Source: Clarkia xantiana subsp. parviflora (taxonomy: Eukaryota; Streptophyta; Magnoliopsida; Myrtales; Onagraceae). Taken from it: DNA of 64,000 nt. Both the position numbers and the translations under genes were made by a program. A model generated the notes under the pieces. The model was not told the origin of the DNA. It saw nothing but the letters and a program-made list of their open reading frames with translations, and did not search any database. Shown here piece after piece: positions 30,684 to 42,610 of the stretch (the first letter of the stretch is position 1; the number at the start of each line of letters is the position of its first letter). The DNA lies in NCBI GenBank assembly GCA_036873135.1, contig JAPTYO010000012.1, positions 9,308,090 through 9,372,089 on the forward strand. The letters run 5' to 3'.

Positions 30684-32304
30684 AAATAAGGATATACAGG
30701 GAGAAGAAGGGATTGCAGCAAAGCAAAGCGAAGATCAAAGAAAAGGAGAGCAGATTACTACTGTTGGGTTGTTGGACACACTAAGAAGAAGTTAATACTC
30801 TGTGTAATGTAATAGGTAGGGGGCTAAGCTCAGGGCTCTCCTCTCGTTTTCCAACGATCACGGAAACTACTGCTGGTATGTAAGTAGAGCGAGCCAGGAA
30901 AGAAAGAAAGAAAGAATTGGATTCCGGTGAGAAAAGCAAGACGACAGCAACGATGTCGTTTCTGGACTCGCCATATAATAATGTAACACAATATTTTATT
31001 AGAGACCGGCTAATTTGTTGTCATGAATTTTTTTATTATTGAATTATCACTTTTAAAATTCTCTCAGCTAAAAAAAAAATTATGCACGAATTTCGATGCT
31101 TTAATCTAATGGTCATAAACTCATGGTCATAAACTCAAGTTTATTTTATTATTATATCCAATTTTTTTAAAAAAAATATATATAAGTTAAAGTAAAATAA
31201 TCAAGAATTAGGAATAAAAACATTCATTAAAAAACTAATACTGATTATTCATTTACATTAAAAAAATATATTATATTATATTACATCATTATTTTTATTA
31301 TGATGAACTCTCTCTATTAATTAGATCGATTATAATCATATATTTTCGTAACAACAATTCGTGTGCGCATAATCTTTTTTTTTGGCCGAATCGTGTGCGC
31401 ATAATCTGATTAGATATTTGATCAACAAAAAAATCTGATTAGATATCTAATAATATAGAGAAAAAAAATTAGTTTAATCAATTAATACCTCGGTACTGGC
31501 GATTGTCTGTCACTCTGTCTGTTTGGGTGGACTGGGGATGGGGAAAAGCAACTAAAGCTAGCTAACTAAATTAATGGTTTTCTGACTAAGACAAAAATTG
31601 CTCCACATGTTCTTTTACAACAAGAGACGAACTGATACAAAGTATATCTCAATAGATACGAGAATATGGGTTTGCTAGAAAGTGTGAAAAAACTATAAAA
31701 AGTTAACAACTGCCACATGGCAATGCATTGCATGATTCTCTTTTCAATTTATATCAAATTGTTAACTGACATGTGGCAGTTGTTAACTTTCTATAGTTTT
31801 TTCACTCTTTTTTTCACACTTTAAGGTTTAGGGATTAAAGACACGACTGTTCACATTAGCCTAATTAAGTTAGAATATTCTTATTTGCACATTAGAAGAA
31901 ATTCATATTAAATTTAATAAATATCTATTTAATTATATAGTTTTCATATTACTCATTTTTATTTCATACGATACAACAGAGAGGTACAAAAACATATATT
32001 TCATTTCAGAACTAGTGACGTCCTTGTTGCTGCCTAGTTTAGGATTAGGATCTTACCCATTTAGGTCACTTAGAATTCCAATAGTCGATAATTTAGTTTC
32101 AGCTATTATTTTTTATTGGTCAAACTATTTTCTTGCAAGTTCAATTACTGTCCCAAACCAATTCTAATACTATTATGTCACGTCTTTAATCACGAGCAAC
32201 TGTATTCACTAGCTCAAGTAAGTCTAATTAAACTCGTTTTCCTCAATTAAAACTAAAAAAATGAATAATTTTGTACGAAACTCAAATTGTACCGTTTATA
32301 TTTA
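30684..32304. other. EDR4-like promoter region and AT-rich spacer
   Basis: The first ~250 bp upstream of the EDR4-like ATG would hold its 5' UTR and promoter, including a GAAA microsatellite near 30900. The rest is AT-rich with no frame, except for the fold-back noted at 31679-31823. Confidence 0.5.
31679..31823. mobile_element. small fold-back MITE, about 145 bp
   Basis: AAAGTGTGAAAAA and the adjoining AGTTAACAACTGCCACATG recur inverted as CATGTGGCAGTTGTTAACT and TTTTTTTCACACTTT. The whole unit can form one long hairpin with a short loop. No clear target duplication was identified. Confidence 0.7.
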
Positions 32305-32834
32305 GGGTTAATAACTAAAAAACTGTTCAATGTTTACCCTATATTAAAATTAGGTGTTTGGAGTTTGAAATGTTAAAATGAATTGCCAAAGTTTCATTTT
32401 TGTTGAAATTTGGTGTCTATGCGCGTCTTTTCATCTCTATTCAATCATTTTCATCAACCCACCCACCCACTCATAATCCATTACTCTTTACTTTTCACAA
32501 AATCGTCAAATTTCACCCCAAAATTGAACCTTAAAAAATAAGTTTCTAGAAGAGTGGTGTGGAGCCATTTTCCAAGGACAACAGAGCGAGATTTACTTGC
32601 GCGGATGTGGCCAATTTCTTAGGTGACGGTCCGGGCAAGATGACGAGAAGGGAGTGTGTACGAGAGCTCGAATTTGACAGACGGTTTCATCGGAATTGAC
32701 TTTTCTAAAGTAACCACACCGAGACACCACATTTTAACAAAATTGAAAGATTAGACACTACAGTTTAATATTGAAACTTGAAACACCTAATTTTAACATA
32801 GGGTAAACATTGAACAGTTTTTTAGTTATTAACC
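32305..32834. mobile_element. Mutator-like MITE, copy 3
   Basis: The left end GGGTTAATAACTAAAAAACTG is mirrored by CAGTTTTTTAGTTATTAACC at the right. The adjoining GTTCAATGTTTACCCTA is also inverted. The interior shares with copy 2 a CGCGTCTTTTC region, the GCGGATGTGGCCA block and the CGAGAGCTCGAATTTGAC block. The flanking duplication is not clear, so this copy is older. Confidence 0.82.
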
Positions 32835-33779
32835 TTTTATACGATGATTCATATCGCTTACAAATCAGGATTATAAAAGTGTATTTTGCTTTAGAGATAC
32901 CACCACAAGTTAGCTACTAGTTGGGATTGGGATGAGAAATACAAAATTGGCCGGTATAAAGGCGGGAATTGGCCGGTTGGTTTCTCTGGTGGAATTGAAC
33001 AATCTTTTGCTTTATTTATTTTCACTTAAATTTAGTTGGGGTCTTGTCTTTTTCCATATCTGCTGTAAATATGCTTTAGTCACGGTAGGAGGGAACCCTC
33101 TGAGCAAGAGGAAAATAAAGTGAACATCTGGCCGTTGTCGAAAGAAGTTGCCTGTTTTATTTAATTACTCCACCTTTTTCTTTTTCTTTCTTTTCTTTTA
33201 AATAAATAAAAGTTTGGTTCATGGAAAATCAGGGTACGAAAACTGAAATACGAAAAACGCAGCAGAAAAATATAAAAGTAGAGAAGTTGGAGTTTAATTG
33301 ATTGTTTTACTTAATTAGTTTCAATTTTTCTTTTATTAGTATTAGTGAAAGAAAGAAAAAACAATTTAATTATAATGTATTTTGTATTATTTCATAATAA
33401 TTTTTGTTGACGAAGAGGAATAATTGTAGTTGTAGAGCATGGATTAGAAAAAAAACGTTGAAAAATGTGAGTAATCTATCTGAATTCTGACAGACAGGCT
33501 GCAGGCAGCACTGAGTAGTAGGGTGGGGAATTTAGGAAAAGTGAGTAGTATTTTGGGCCCCATACCAAACCGAACACCAAGAAAGAGAGGAAGCCCAGTG
33601 GGGTACTGGTTTTCTTCGTTCTTATCCTCTCCTTTGACTTTACTTTGACTTCTTATTATTCATTCTATGTATCTGATTTTTTGTTCTCGTGTGCTAGCCT
33701 GCTAGGTATTTGTTTCCTACTAGGTGTTTTAAATGCTAAATTATATATAAAAAAAAAAAAAAAAGTAGAGTGTTAATTA
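32835..33779. other. spacer, no gene seen
   Basis: AT-rich, with a poly-A run near 33745. No coding frame with family features. Confidence 0.45.
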
Positions 33780-34533
33780 TTTTTGGGATTAAAGTTGACG
33801 TGACCTTAAACTTCATGAATGGATTTTAAGGTGGCGTATCTTTTCGCTTTTTTAGGCATTTATCTCGACCTCACAAGTTACTTAGTTTCCTTTTGTGGAG
33901 TCTGGGAGGCGTTTACCTGAAAAGGGGTTGGGGATTTGCTCCTGATTCCACTCCGAAACTTAAGTTAGTAATGAAATATGAGAGAGTAATACTTTGTAAA
34001 GTATATTGAAAGTAATATAATGAAAATACTCAAAGGTATTTATAGGGAAGATTTACCGACTTTAAATGGCGGCTTCCCTTTAGAGAGCGTTTTTGTCCAA
34101 GGTCGGCTCAAGCATGTGATAAGCAGGTCGCCACCTCACAATTCCTTGACAAGGAAGGATTCTCCATGGCGGTAGAAGCAGGTGACAAGCAAGTCGCCAC
34201 CTCACCGTTCCTTAAGAGGAAGGTTTCTTCATGGAGGCGGTGGAAGCAGGTCGCCACCTCACCATTCCTTAAGATGAAGGTTTTGCTTAATAGCATTTGG
34301 ATGCCGACTCGACTCATGCCTTAAGAGGGGAAGTCTTTGAGAGGACTTTGTCGCCATTTGTAGAAGTTGTCTTGGTCGTCGACATCTCTAAATATAGTTG
34401 TCGACCATTTATCTATGTCTCTTTATTATGAACATGAATAGTCGTCGACTCATATTTTGGGTCTCGACTTAGATGCTCCTGACTTGACTATCAATCAGCT
34501 GTCTTCACCTTTCTTTATAATCGTAACCAAACA
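33780..34533 (-). repeat. gypsy (Tat-type) LTR, minus orientation
   Basis: Read on the minus strand it starts TGTTTGGTTACG at 34533, preceded by the purine-rich CTCGGGGGCAAG, has CCCTATAAATACC as TATA box (near 34040), and ends near 33780. It shares the GAGTGGAATCAGG and GGAAACTAAGTA blocks, in the same order, with the plus-oriented LTR at 41781-42575, so both belong to one family. The lower end is eroded. Confidence 0.72.
34108..34300. repeat. tandem repeats in LTR U3
   Basis: About three units of 55-70 bp, each with AGCAGGTCGCCACCTCAC followed by TTCCTTAAGA, lie upstream of the LTR TATA box. Related units recur in the sister LTR at 42100-42250. Confidence 0.75.
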
Positions 34534-35169
34534 CTTGCCCCCGAGACTTGAGTCGTTTCCTTCATTATGAAGAATGATAAGTCTTAAGTCGAGTATCGTT
34601 TTTAAGGTATTCCAGCGGGATTCATTATCGCAATGTCGGGTAGCTCTTTGCTTATTTTCTTAGAGATTCGTAGGCGAGATCCGCATCATTTAGTCGAGGC
34701 GTTGACCATTATTCTTTACTTTTTGACCGTTGGAGGATCGGGGCTACCCCAAAGGTCGTTTGTAATTTTTCAACGGTAACTTTTTCATAACGGTAACCTC
34801 TGCAGTTATTATGCCAATAGGAAGTGACTTTGGAAGAACTTCTTCGAGAAGATTTCTTTAGCGGTGTATCTCCAGTATTAATAATGTGAGTTCACTTTGT
34901 GATTTTTACTTCTTACTCTTGCTCTTCCTCTCACTCTGGCTAATCAGTACAGTGCGTTCTTTATTAACCCTAAGTCGTCACATCCTTATTTTCTTGAAGA
35001 GAGGATCTTGGTTGGAGTTGCCATTCTGGTCCTTCGGATCCTAATAGAGAGGCTTCTTTTCTCAGATCTCTTTCTCGGACTCCTACGGAGGCTTAAGCAC
35101 CTTCAGGTAATATCTCTACTTTCTTTCCTCCTCTTCCTGCAAACTCAAGAATAATAGGTTGTCTAGTCA

Positions 35170-36300
35170 TGCCTTTATGGAGGCGGTGTCACTGGCTAAC
35201 CTTACTGATGAGGAGAGCCTCGATTTGGCGGTGCTCTTCATGAACCACACTTTCCTCAGGTGAGGGAAGTTGTTGTTTACTCCCAACAGATTGAGGTGGG
35301 GCTTCGATTCCCCTTTTGTCCCAAATTTGAGGAAGTTTGCGAGCAATTATGGGATTCACCCATGCCAACTCACAATGAACGCCATCCGGTTTTGGGTGGG
35401 CTTCCGGTGTTTGTGTGACGACCAGGGTTGGCGTTACAGCCTTCAAATTTTTTGGTGCTTTTATCGTCTGGAAAAGAACGATTAGAGGGTCTATGCCTTC
35501 AAGTCTCGGTGGCCTAAGGACGACAATTTTTCTTAGAGGTCCAATAGACCCCTAGTGGAAGCGTTAAAATACTTCAATGCCAATTGGAAAGTGTATTATT
35601 TCTTTTGTCAGGTAGGCGTGTTTTAACCCATCATCTCGCCCATTGGTACAGATCTCCTGCCTTCGCTAGAAGGGTTGACTGCTGAGGAGTTTTCCACCAT
35701 TAATAAGATCCATGTTGATCTTTCTAAGGAGGAATTCAATACCTGACATTATGTCAACAACACAACCGAGAATGCTCTTATTGAGGATGGCATTCGTACT
35801 CGTCGAGACGAGATTCCTCTCAGCTGGGTAATTTTATTTTTTCCATGCTTTTTATTGTTTAAAATTCTTATTTCTTTTCTATAGGCATTTTAAAGAATTT
35901 TTGGCATGCTCGTAAGCAGGCGGCGACCGGGGTCCCATTATCTCAAGAGACTATGGCGATGGATATCGCCGAAGATATTCCCAAGTCGTCTTCGGAAGCT
36001 CCTTTTTGTCGAAGATACTCCGGCTTCGGAGAAGACGCCGAAAGTGAGGACAAAAAGAGCTGCCAATCGCGACCATTCTTCCAAGAAATGTGAAGCTAAG
36101 ACTCACAAGAAGGCGAAGGTAGTTGCTGGGAGTTCAATCGCTGAGCTTCAGGAGGATGTTGCCGCTATTGTTGATTTGGGCTCACATCCCGCCACCGAAG
36201 GTACCAAAGCTTTCTCTTCTGTTTCTTTTTCTTTTCAGATAGTCGTTTTCTGATTCTTGATTTTTCTTTAGGTGGCAACTTGAAAGACAAGGGGGTTGCC
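35170..36300 (+). pseudogene. decayed extra ORF of a Tat element (transposase_28-like)
   Basis: Scattered frames at 35170-35490 include RKFASNYGIHPCQLTMNAIRF, resembling the 'putative gypsy type transposon' (transposase_28) domain. Frameshifts and stops break it. Weaker coding traces follow to 36300, including a Lys-rich stretch at 35906-36130, with intron-like gaps near 35830-35884 and 36205-36271. It lies on the strand opposite to the LTR at 33780-34533, as antisense extra ORFs of Tat elements do. Confidence 0.6.
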
Positions 36301-36344
36301 GACCCTTCTGTTTCCCAAGCCATGATTGTTGGCATTTGGTGAAT

Positions 36345-36690
36345 GGGCCGCCATAATAGGAGCCCTTTAATATACGACCAACAGTTAAGGTTATTGGGTT
36401 ATGTCACATTAGGGATTTTGGGCTAGGCCTAAAATCCCAATTGACTTGAGAGGCCCAAAATTGGGTCTCCTCAATACCTAGGCCGGCCGAACTTGTGATT
36501 TTTAAGGAGTTGGGATTTACCCCACCTCCTTTATAAATAGGGGTTGTCAATGATTTATTTTAAGGCTAATCACTCTCTTCTCCTAAGTGTTGAGACCAAA
36601 GAAATCCCTCCCCCTATCACCTACAGGTTCGGCCGAATATCATAGTGCCTAGGAGGTGCCAAATTGCTTTGAGCAATTTACCCCAGAGAT
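36345..36690 (+). repeat. copia LTR fragment, plus orientation
   Basis: It shares TGTCACATTAGGGA, TGAGAGGCCCAAAATTGGG, the CCGGCCGAA block and CTTTATAAATAGGGG with the LTR at 39907-40489 in the same order. It ends abruptly at about 36690, where an inverted leader of the same family begins. Confidence 0.7.
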
Positions 36691-37556
36691 CCAAGTGGTC
36701 AAATTAGAAACAAGTGGTCAAATTTCAAGATCAAATTTTACTATGATCTACAATCCAATGTTTGATTTTGATAAAAGTCACGTTTTTCTTGAAGATCATG
36801 ATCATCAAATTTTACTAAGAACATCATGAAGATTTCGGCACCAACAATTATAAAAATCGGAAATTTTAAATTTTCGCTATTTAAAATTTCGGCCAACATG
36901 TTAAAATTTAGAACATCAATTTATTAAAATCATGAACTCCTAACACAGGCTCTGATACCACTGTTGGATTAAGGGGCTAAATACTACTGAAACTTAAATA
37001 CGGTACATGCTAGTAATCACGATTACGCAGCGGAAGATGTGAACATACCTTAATCGCTTGTCGTAGTCCCAAGATCTTGCTGAGGGAGTTCTCGATCCAC
37101 CGGACGGAACCCGTAGAGGTTCTTGTTAAGGAAGCCCTTTGCGGTATAGTCTCCATAGCAAAGCCTTTGATCGATTCTTGGCAGGGACAGATCTTCAAAG
37201 TGTTTGCTCAAAGAAAATTGGCACACCCTTGGTGAATGAGGTGGTTCAGCCGAATGCGAGGTGTTTAAGGGAGGACGATTTTCTCTTAAATTATCACAAA
37301 GGATTAGTTATTATCCAACACAATAAAACCCCCAACACTCCCTATTTATAGGAGGAGAAAAATGGACAAAATTCCACTTTGCCCACTCACTATATTTCGG
37401 TAGGCCTAGTGTATAAGGGAGGCCCAATTTTGGGCCTCTCATGTCAATTGGGATTTAGGTCTAGCCCAATTTTCCTAATTTGACATTTACCCAATTGTCT
37501 TAGGTAACATATACATATTAACGGGCTTCCATTTACGACGCCCTATCACCATATAC
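36691..37556 (-). mobile_element. copia LTR plus leader, minus orientation
   Basis: The LTR spans 36964-37556 (TGTTAGTATATGG on the minus strand; inner end at ATCCAACA). The PBS-like TGGTATCAGAGCC (minus) is at 36950-36962. The leader runs down to about 36691. LTR and leader match the plus copy at 39907-40790 closely. No gag-pol follows, so this is a truncated element. Confidence 0.8.
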
Positions 37557-38131
37557 TAACAGGCTTCCGGCGTCAGGCGAACGACGGGAAGGGCGGTTGG
37601 GATCGGGTGAACAACGGGAAGGGCGGTCGATCCGGTCATGGCCGGGGCGAGCTAGGACGGACGGCGTACTGACGGGATGAGTGGGTCGCGGAGCCGAGGG
37701 CAAGGCGGAGTAACCGAGCGGCGATCGACAGACAGCAACTCCGGCGGGAGACGGGAAGGAGAAGACCAAAAAAAAAAAATCTGGCACTGGAAGACGAAAT
37801 TTGCAGAGAATTCGAGACCAAATGTTTATTATTTTATGTTGTGTCCCCCTTACAATGTAGAATTAGACCCCCTATTTATACTAATCTAGGCTTGAACTAA
37901 TTAAGCAGTAAAATTACAATGATTTATTCTCCTAATAAATACTAAAAATTCTAATCTAATAAGGAAATAAATACCGCTGATTTATGCTTAATAATAAATA
38001 CGTATAATGTCCTAATATACGCTGGAGCATTCCCGAAAACTTCTCGACTTGCCATATTTAGAGATTTCCTCATTTAGGTGCACCACACGTCATGCGTGTC
38101 GCGCGTGGTCCATAATTAGGTGTTTACAGTT
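37557..38131 (-). repeat. second gypsy-type LTR, minus orientation
   Basis: On the minus strand it starts TGTAAACACC at 38131, preceded by AAATAGGGACAAAC as polypurine tract. It has TATAAATAGGGGG near 37880 and a GC-rich 3' part. It is cut at 37556 by the copia LTR. Its partner is not in the window. Confidence 0.6.
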
Positions 38132-38269
38132 TGTCCCTATTTGGGCGGATTCCCGTAGAACATGTTCGAGAGGATTTTTCCAAAGACAAGGAAACACCGA
38201 ATTTTGGATGAGAAGTCTGTCTTTCTTTTGAGTCTTCGAGTCTTCAAGAGAGCTCCTGGCCTATTTCGG

Positions 38270-38735
38270 ATAGTGCGAAAAAGTAGAGCCTCGCGTCTGC
38301 GGTGCTTCCGTTGGTGTTACGGAAAAGTAGAGCCTCCAGTGGCGTGCAGTAACGAAAAGCCTCAAGTGTCATGCGGAAAATTAAAGCCTCATTCGACGGT
38401 TCCTCTGTTGACGGTGCGGTAAAGAAATGCCTCCAGTGGCATGTAGTAACGAAAAGCCTCCAGCGGTGTGCAGAAAAGAAAAGCCTCCAGTGGCGTGCAG
38501 TAACGAAAAGTCTCCAGTGGCGCGCGGAAAAGAAAAACCTCAATCGATGATGCTCGTGGCGAGCGACAAGGAAAAGCTTCCAGTGGCGTGCAATAATGTA
38601 AAACCTTAATCGACGATGCCTCCAGTGGCGAGGGATAAGGAAAAGCCTCAAGTGGCGTATGTCGGAGAAGAGCCTTCTAGTGGCGTCCGTCGGAGAAGAG
38701 CCTCTAGTGGCGTCCATTGGAGATGTGCCACTGGC
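38270..38735. repeat. tandem repeat field, about 27-30-bp units
   Basis: Units of the form AAGCCTCCAGTGGCGTGCAG with variable tails repeat about 14 times. Open frames on both strands are repeat artefacts. Confidence 0.8.
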
Positions 38736-39110
38736 GGCGTGACTTGCGAAGGCTTAATACTAAGGTTTCGTTCGTCAGGGGTGACTCTAAGAAAGCTAGA
38801 AAACTTCAGATCCTGATTGTCGGTTTGTGACTTGCGAAGGCTGAATACTGAAGGCTCTGTTCGTCGGGTTGTGACTCTCAGAAAGCTGGAAAACTTCAGA
38901 TCCTGATAGTCGGTTGTGACTCACGTAGGCTGAACACCAAAGGCTCCTTTTTTCGGGTTGTGACTCTCAGAAAACTGGAAAACTTCAAGTCCTGATTGTC
39001 GGTTGTGATTTGCGGAGGCTGAACATCAAAGACTCTGATCATCTGGTTGTGACTCTTGGAAAGCTGGAAAAATACAGATCCCGATTGCCGATTGACTTGT
39101 ATAACAAACT
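38736..39110. repeat. tandem repeat field, about 90-bp units
   Basis: About four units, each with GGTTGTGACT, then AGGCTGAA, then AAAGCTGGAAAACTTCAG. These fields are typical of the 3' untranslated part of Tat elements. Confidence 0.75.
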
Positions 39111-39649
39111 GTAACATTCCTAGTCATCTTTGAATGGTGACTTGCGAGAGCAGACTATAACCGTCCCGCTTGCCGTGAAGTTGACTTAGAAGGCGCTGTG
39201 TTCTAGAAAATACACATGCGCGTGAATGTTTATCCCTAATGTTTGCATAAATTGCGCATGGTGCGACAACTTAGCGGGATCTTTCTTTCTTTTTCTTTTT
39301 TAATTTCTCTATTCTATTCTTTTGCCACAGTCGGTTTTGAAATATTTTCGATTGTGCCTCTCGGTTTCCCTAATTTTTGCATGGACTGCCTCTTGAGGTT
39401 TTCAGTCCATCGGGAATTTATCCTCTCCTTTTGCCATGATTGCAATTTCTGAATTTGCAAGTATGCCCCTCATTTCCAGATTTTGTCGGGTTTTCAACCC
39501 AGCGGAAGCACTCTTTATTTGGTAGCCGATTAAACGGCGGCTATTACCCATATTTTATTTTCCGCCTCGATGCAGGAGTATTTGTTTCCGTTTGGAGGGT
39601 GCCTTTGACCCTTTCCTCACCGTCTTCAATGTTGCGGGAGCTATTTTGA

Positions 39650-39906
39650 TTTGTAGTCATTTAGAGGGTGGCTGTGGCCCTTTATTTCTCGTATCCGATA
39701 TGAGAGTGCTTTAACTTGTAGTCGTTTGGAGGGTGGCTGTGGCTCTTTCAAATATTTCTCACACTCACCAAATTTATGAGAATTCACTCTTTATATGTAG
39801 CCATTTTAAGGGTGGCTGTGACCCTTTCAAATAATTTTCCGGCCTCAGAAGATTCACGGGAACACTCTGTATATATAACCATTTTAAGGGTGGTTGTGGT
39901 GTTAAC
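39650..39906. repeat. tandem repeat field, about 65-80-bp units
   Basis: Four units contain GAGGGTGGCTGTGGC or AAGGGTGGCTGTGAC (near 39663, 39728, 39809, 39887). The field is cut by the copia LTR at 39907. Confidence 0.75.
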
Positions 39907-40800
39907 ATATGTTGATAGGGCGTCGTAAATAGAAGCCCGTTAATAAGTATATGTTACCTGAGACAATTGGGTAAATGTCACATTAGGGAAATTGGGCTTG
40001 ACCCAAATCCCAATTGACATGAGAGGCCCAAAATTGGGCCTCCCTTATACACTAGGCCGGCCGAATTTTGTGAGAGGGCAAAGTGGACTTTTGTCCACTT
40101 TGCTCCTCCTATAAAAAGGGAGTGTTAGGGATTTTATTAGGGTAATTGATATTCTTCCTTTGTGGCAATTTGAGAGAAATTCCTCCTCCCTAAATATCAG
40201 CCACTTCGGCCGAACCTACACTTCACCAAAGGTGTGCCAATTTTCTTTGAGCAAAACACCCCGGAGATATGTCCCTACCAAGAATCGATCAGAGGCTTTG
40301 ACTATACCGCGTAGGGCTTCCTTAACAAGAACCTCTACGGGTTCCGTCCGGTGGATCGAGAACTCCCTCAGCAAGATCTTGGGACTACGGAAAGCGTTTA
40401 AGGTATGTGCACATCTTCCGCTGCGTAATTGTGATTACTAGCATGTACCCTATTTGAGTTTCCGTAGTATTTAGCCCCGTAATCTAACAGTGATATCAGA
40501 GCCTGTGTTAGGAGTTCATGATTTTGATAAATTGATGTTCTTGATTTTAAACATGTTGGCCGAAATTTCAAGTAGTAAACAAATTTAAAATTTCTGATTT
40601 TAACAATTGTTGGTGCCGAAATTTTCATGATGTTCTTAGTAAAATTTGATGTTCATGATCTTCATGATAAACGTGACTTTTATCAAAATGAAACATTGGA
40701 CTGTAGACATTAGTAAAATTTGATCTTGAAATTTGACCACTTGTTTCCAATTTGTGTTTCGGCCGAACCCTAGGGAAATTGCTAGGTAAATTTTTTTAAT
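39907..40800 (+). mobile_element. copia LTR plus leader, plus orientation
   Basis: The LTR (39907-40489) begins TGTTGATAGGGCG, has CCTATAAAAAGGG as TATA box and ends ATCTAACA. It is followed by TGATATCAGAGCCTGTG, a tRNA-Met PBS with one mismatch. The leader carries the same blocks as the minus copy. No polyprotein follows; beyond 40800 only AT-rich sequence is seen. Confidence 0.82.
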
Positions 40801-41063
40801 TTCTTAGGCCCCAAGTTTAAATAATTCGGCCGAAATATATACATATAATATTATTTACCATATTTTAATTTTTATTAAAGGTAACAATATATCTATAATT
40901 GGAAATATATGGATAGATTCACATTAATATATAGAAATATATATAACTATCAATATATCTAGCTAATTTATAGGGATAAAGATATTATTGATAGATTTAG
41001 TTACCTTAAAGATTAAGAAAAGATATTGTCAGTATATTTGTTTCCCTATTAAAGATATTGACA

Positions 41064-41067
<4 letters not shown>

Positions 41068-41136
<69 letters not shown>
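41068..41136. repeat. (AT)n microsatellite
   Basis: About 33 uninterrupted AT dinucleotides; strongly self-complementary. Confidence 0.95.
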
Positions 41137-41140
<4 letters not shown>

Positions 41141-41780
41141 ATTGATTTATATCTTATAGATATATAACCGACCGGTTTTGAGTGTTGAACCGAAATCCTA
41201 TTTTATTGAACCGGTTTGGACCAAACCAGATTTTAAATAAATCCGGCCCGAACCCGAATCAGATTTATGGAACCGAACCGTACCAGACCGAACCGAAATT
41301 GACTGAACCGAACCAGATTTTTCAAAAGCGAATTCAAGTTAATTAATAAAATGGGATGGTCAAATTTTAAAATCCAAATGTTTTCGAACTTTAAAATAGT
41401 ATACACGGTGCTCGAAGGTTTAAAATTTCATGTTTAATTAAACCTTAATGCCTAGTTTCGATTATGGGGATGGATCTCGGAAATGCATGATTTTGTGACT
41501 GGTATGATTAGAGGGCTGAATTGCAATTGTTTACTTTACGTCACGTATATTTATTAGAACTTTCGTCTTGACTATGTGAAGCTAGCTGGAAATTGCAAGT
41601 TGGGGGCATAGCCCTGGTTAAATATATGGTTTGCGCACTAGGATAGACATGCTATGATGGTTGCAATTGCCTAAGATCCATGTATAGAAATTCGCATGAT
41701 TGACTATTAACATGAATCGCAACTCAGCCCCTAATATTTTAAAAAAAATTTAAAAACAAAAACCAGTCGACAAATATGCA
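41137..41780. other. spacer with an AACCGAACC-rich stretch
   Basis: 41160-41320 is rich in ACCGAACC/CCGGTT motifs like the hAT MITE at 20421, possibly a decayed relative. No gene is seen. Confidence 0.35.
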
Positions 41781-42575
41781 TGTTTGATGTGGAAGTTTCA
41801 TGTATGACACGTGTTGGATATGATTCGAGGCAGCCTAGTACGAGTCGACAAAGTAAAGGTCGAGTTCTCAAAAGAACGTATGATCGACCATACAAGTCCG
41901 GAATAAGAAGACAAATAGGAATGGTCGACTACCCTACAAACAGAAGTCCACCCACCAGATAACAAAGGACAATGCGAGAAAGTCATTCAAGGCTCCTCTC
42001 CTGAAGTGTAAGTCGAGTCGAGGACCAAAGCTTCCCTACTAAATTACGATTCGAGTTGACCACCAGATATTTAGAGGAAACCTTCCCTCTTAAGGAAATG
42101 ACAATTGGAGACCTGCTCGCCGCCTCTAGGAAGACTTCCCTTTGAAGAAAGAGGCACCAGCTGGCGACCTGCTCGCCACCCTCTATACCACGAAACCTTC
42201 CTCTTAAGGAAGTGGTATCAGCTGGCTACACTGCTTGTCACCTTCTTATGCCGACTCAGGATAGAAACCCTCCCAAGAGGGTAGCCGCCACTAAAAGTCG
42301 GCAATGTCTCCCTATAAATAGGTGTTCACTTTCATTATCTAACCTAAGTTCTATCATATACTTTACAGTCTTCTCTCGATATCCATTACAGACTTAAGCT
42401 TCAGAGTGGAATCAGGGGCCTTCCCCACCTCTTTTCAGGTCCTCGCCCAGCACAAAGCCACCAAAGGAAACTAAGTACCCACGAGGTCAAGAAAGATACC
42501 TGAGTGAGCTAGCCCCCGACGAGATCCGAAGTCCATTACCCGAAGTTCTAGAGCCACGTCATTTTGATCCCAACA
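41781..42575 (+). repeat. gypsy (Tat-type) LTR, plus orientation
   Basis: It starts TGTTTGATGTGG, carries U3 tandem units (GCGACCTGCTCGCC), CCCTATAAATAGG as TATA box near 42312, and ends ATCCCAACA. It is followed by TTGGTGCTGTCTGTGGG as PBS (42577 on). It is a sister of 33780-34533. Confidence 0.82.
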
Positions 42576-42610
42576 TTTGGTGCTGTCTGTGGGAAACAGA
42601 TCAAAAAGTC

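Noticed and set aside
38244..38816. Repetitive open frames (His/Arg-rich minus, Pro/Glu/Lys-rich plus)
   Set aside because: Both come from translation of a ~28-bp tandem repeat; no unique sequence or family feature.
42212..42397. Plus-strand frame near the LTR TATA box
   Set aside because: It is internal to the gypsy LTR and spans its promoter; no family feature.
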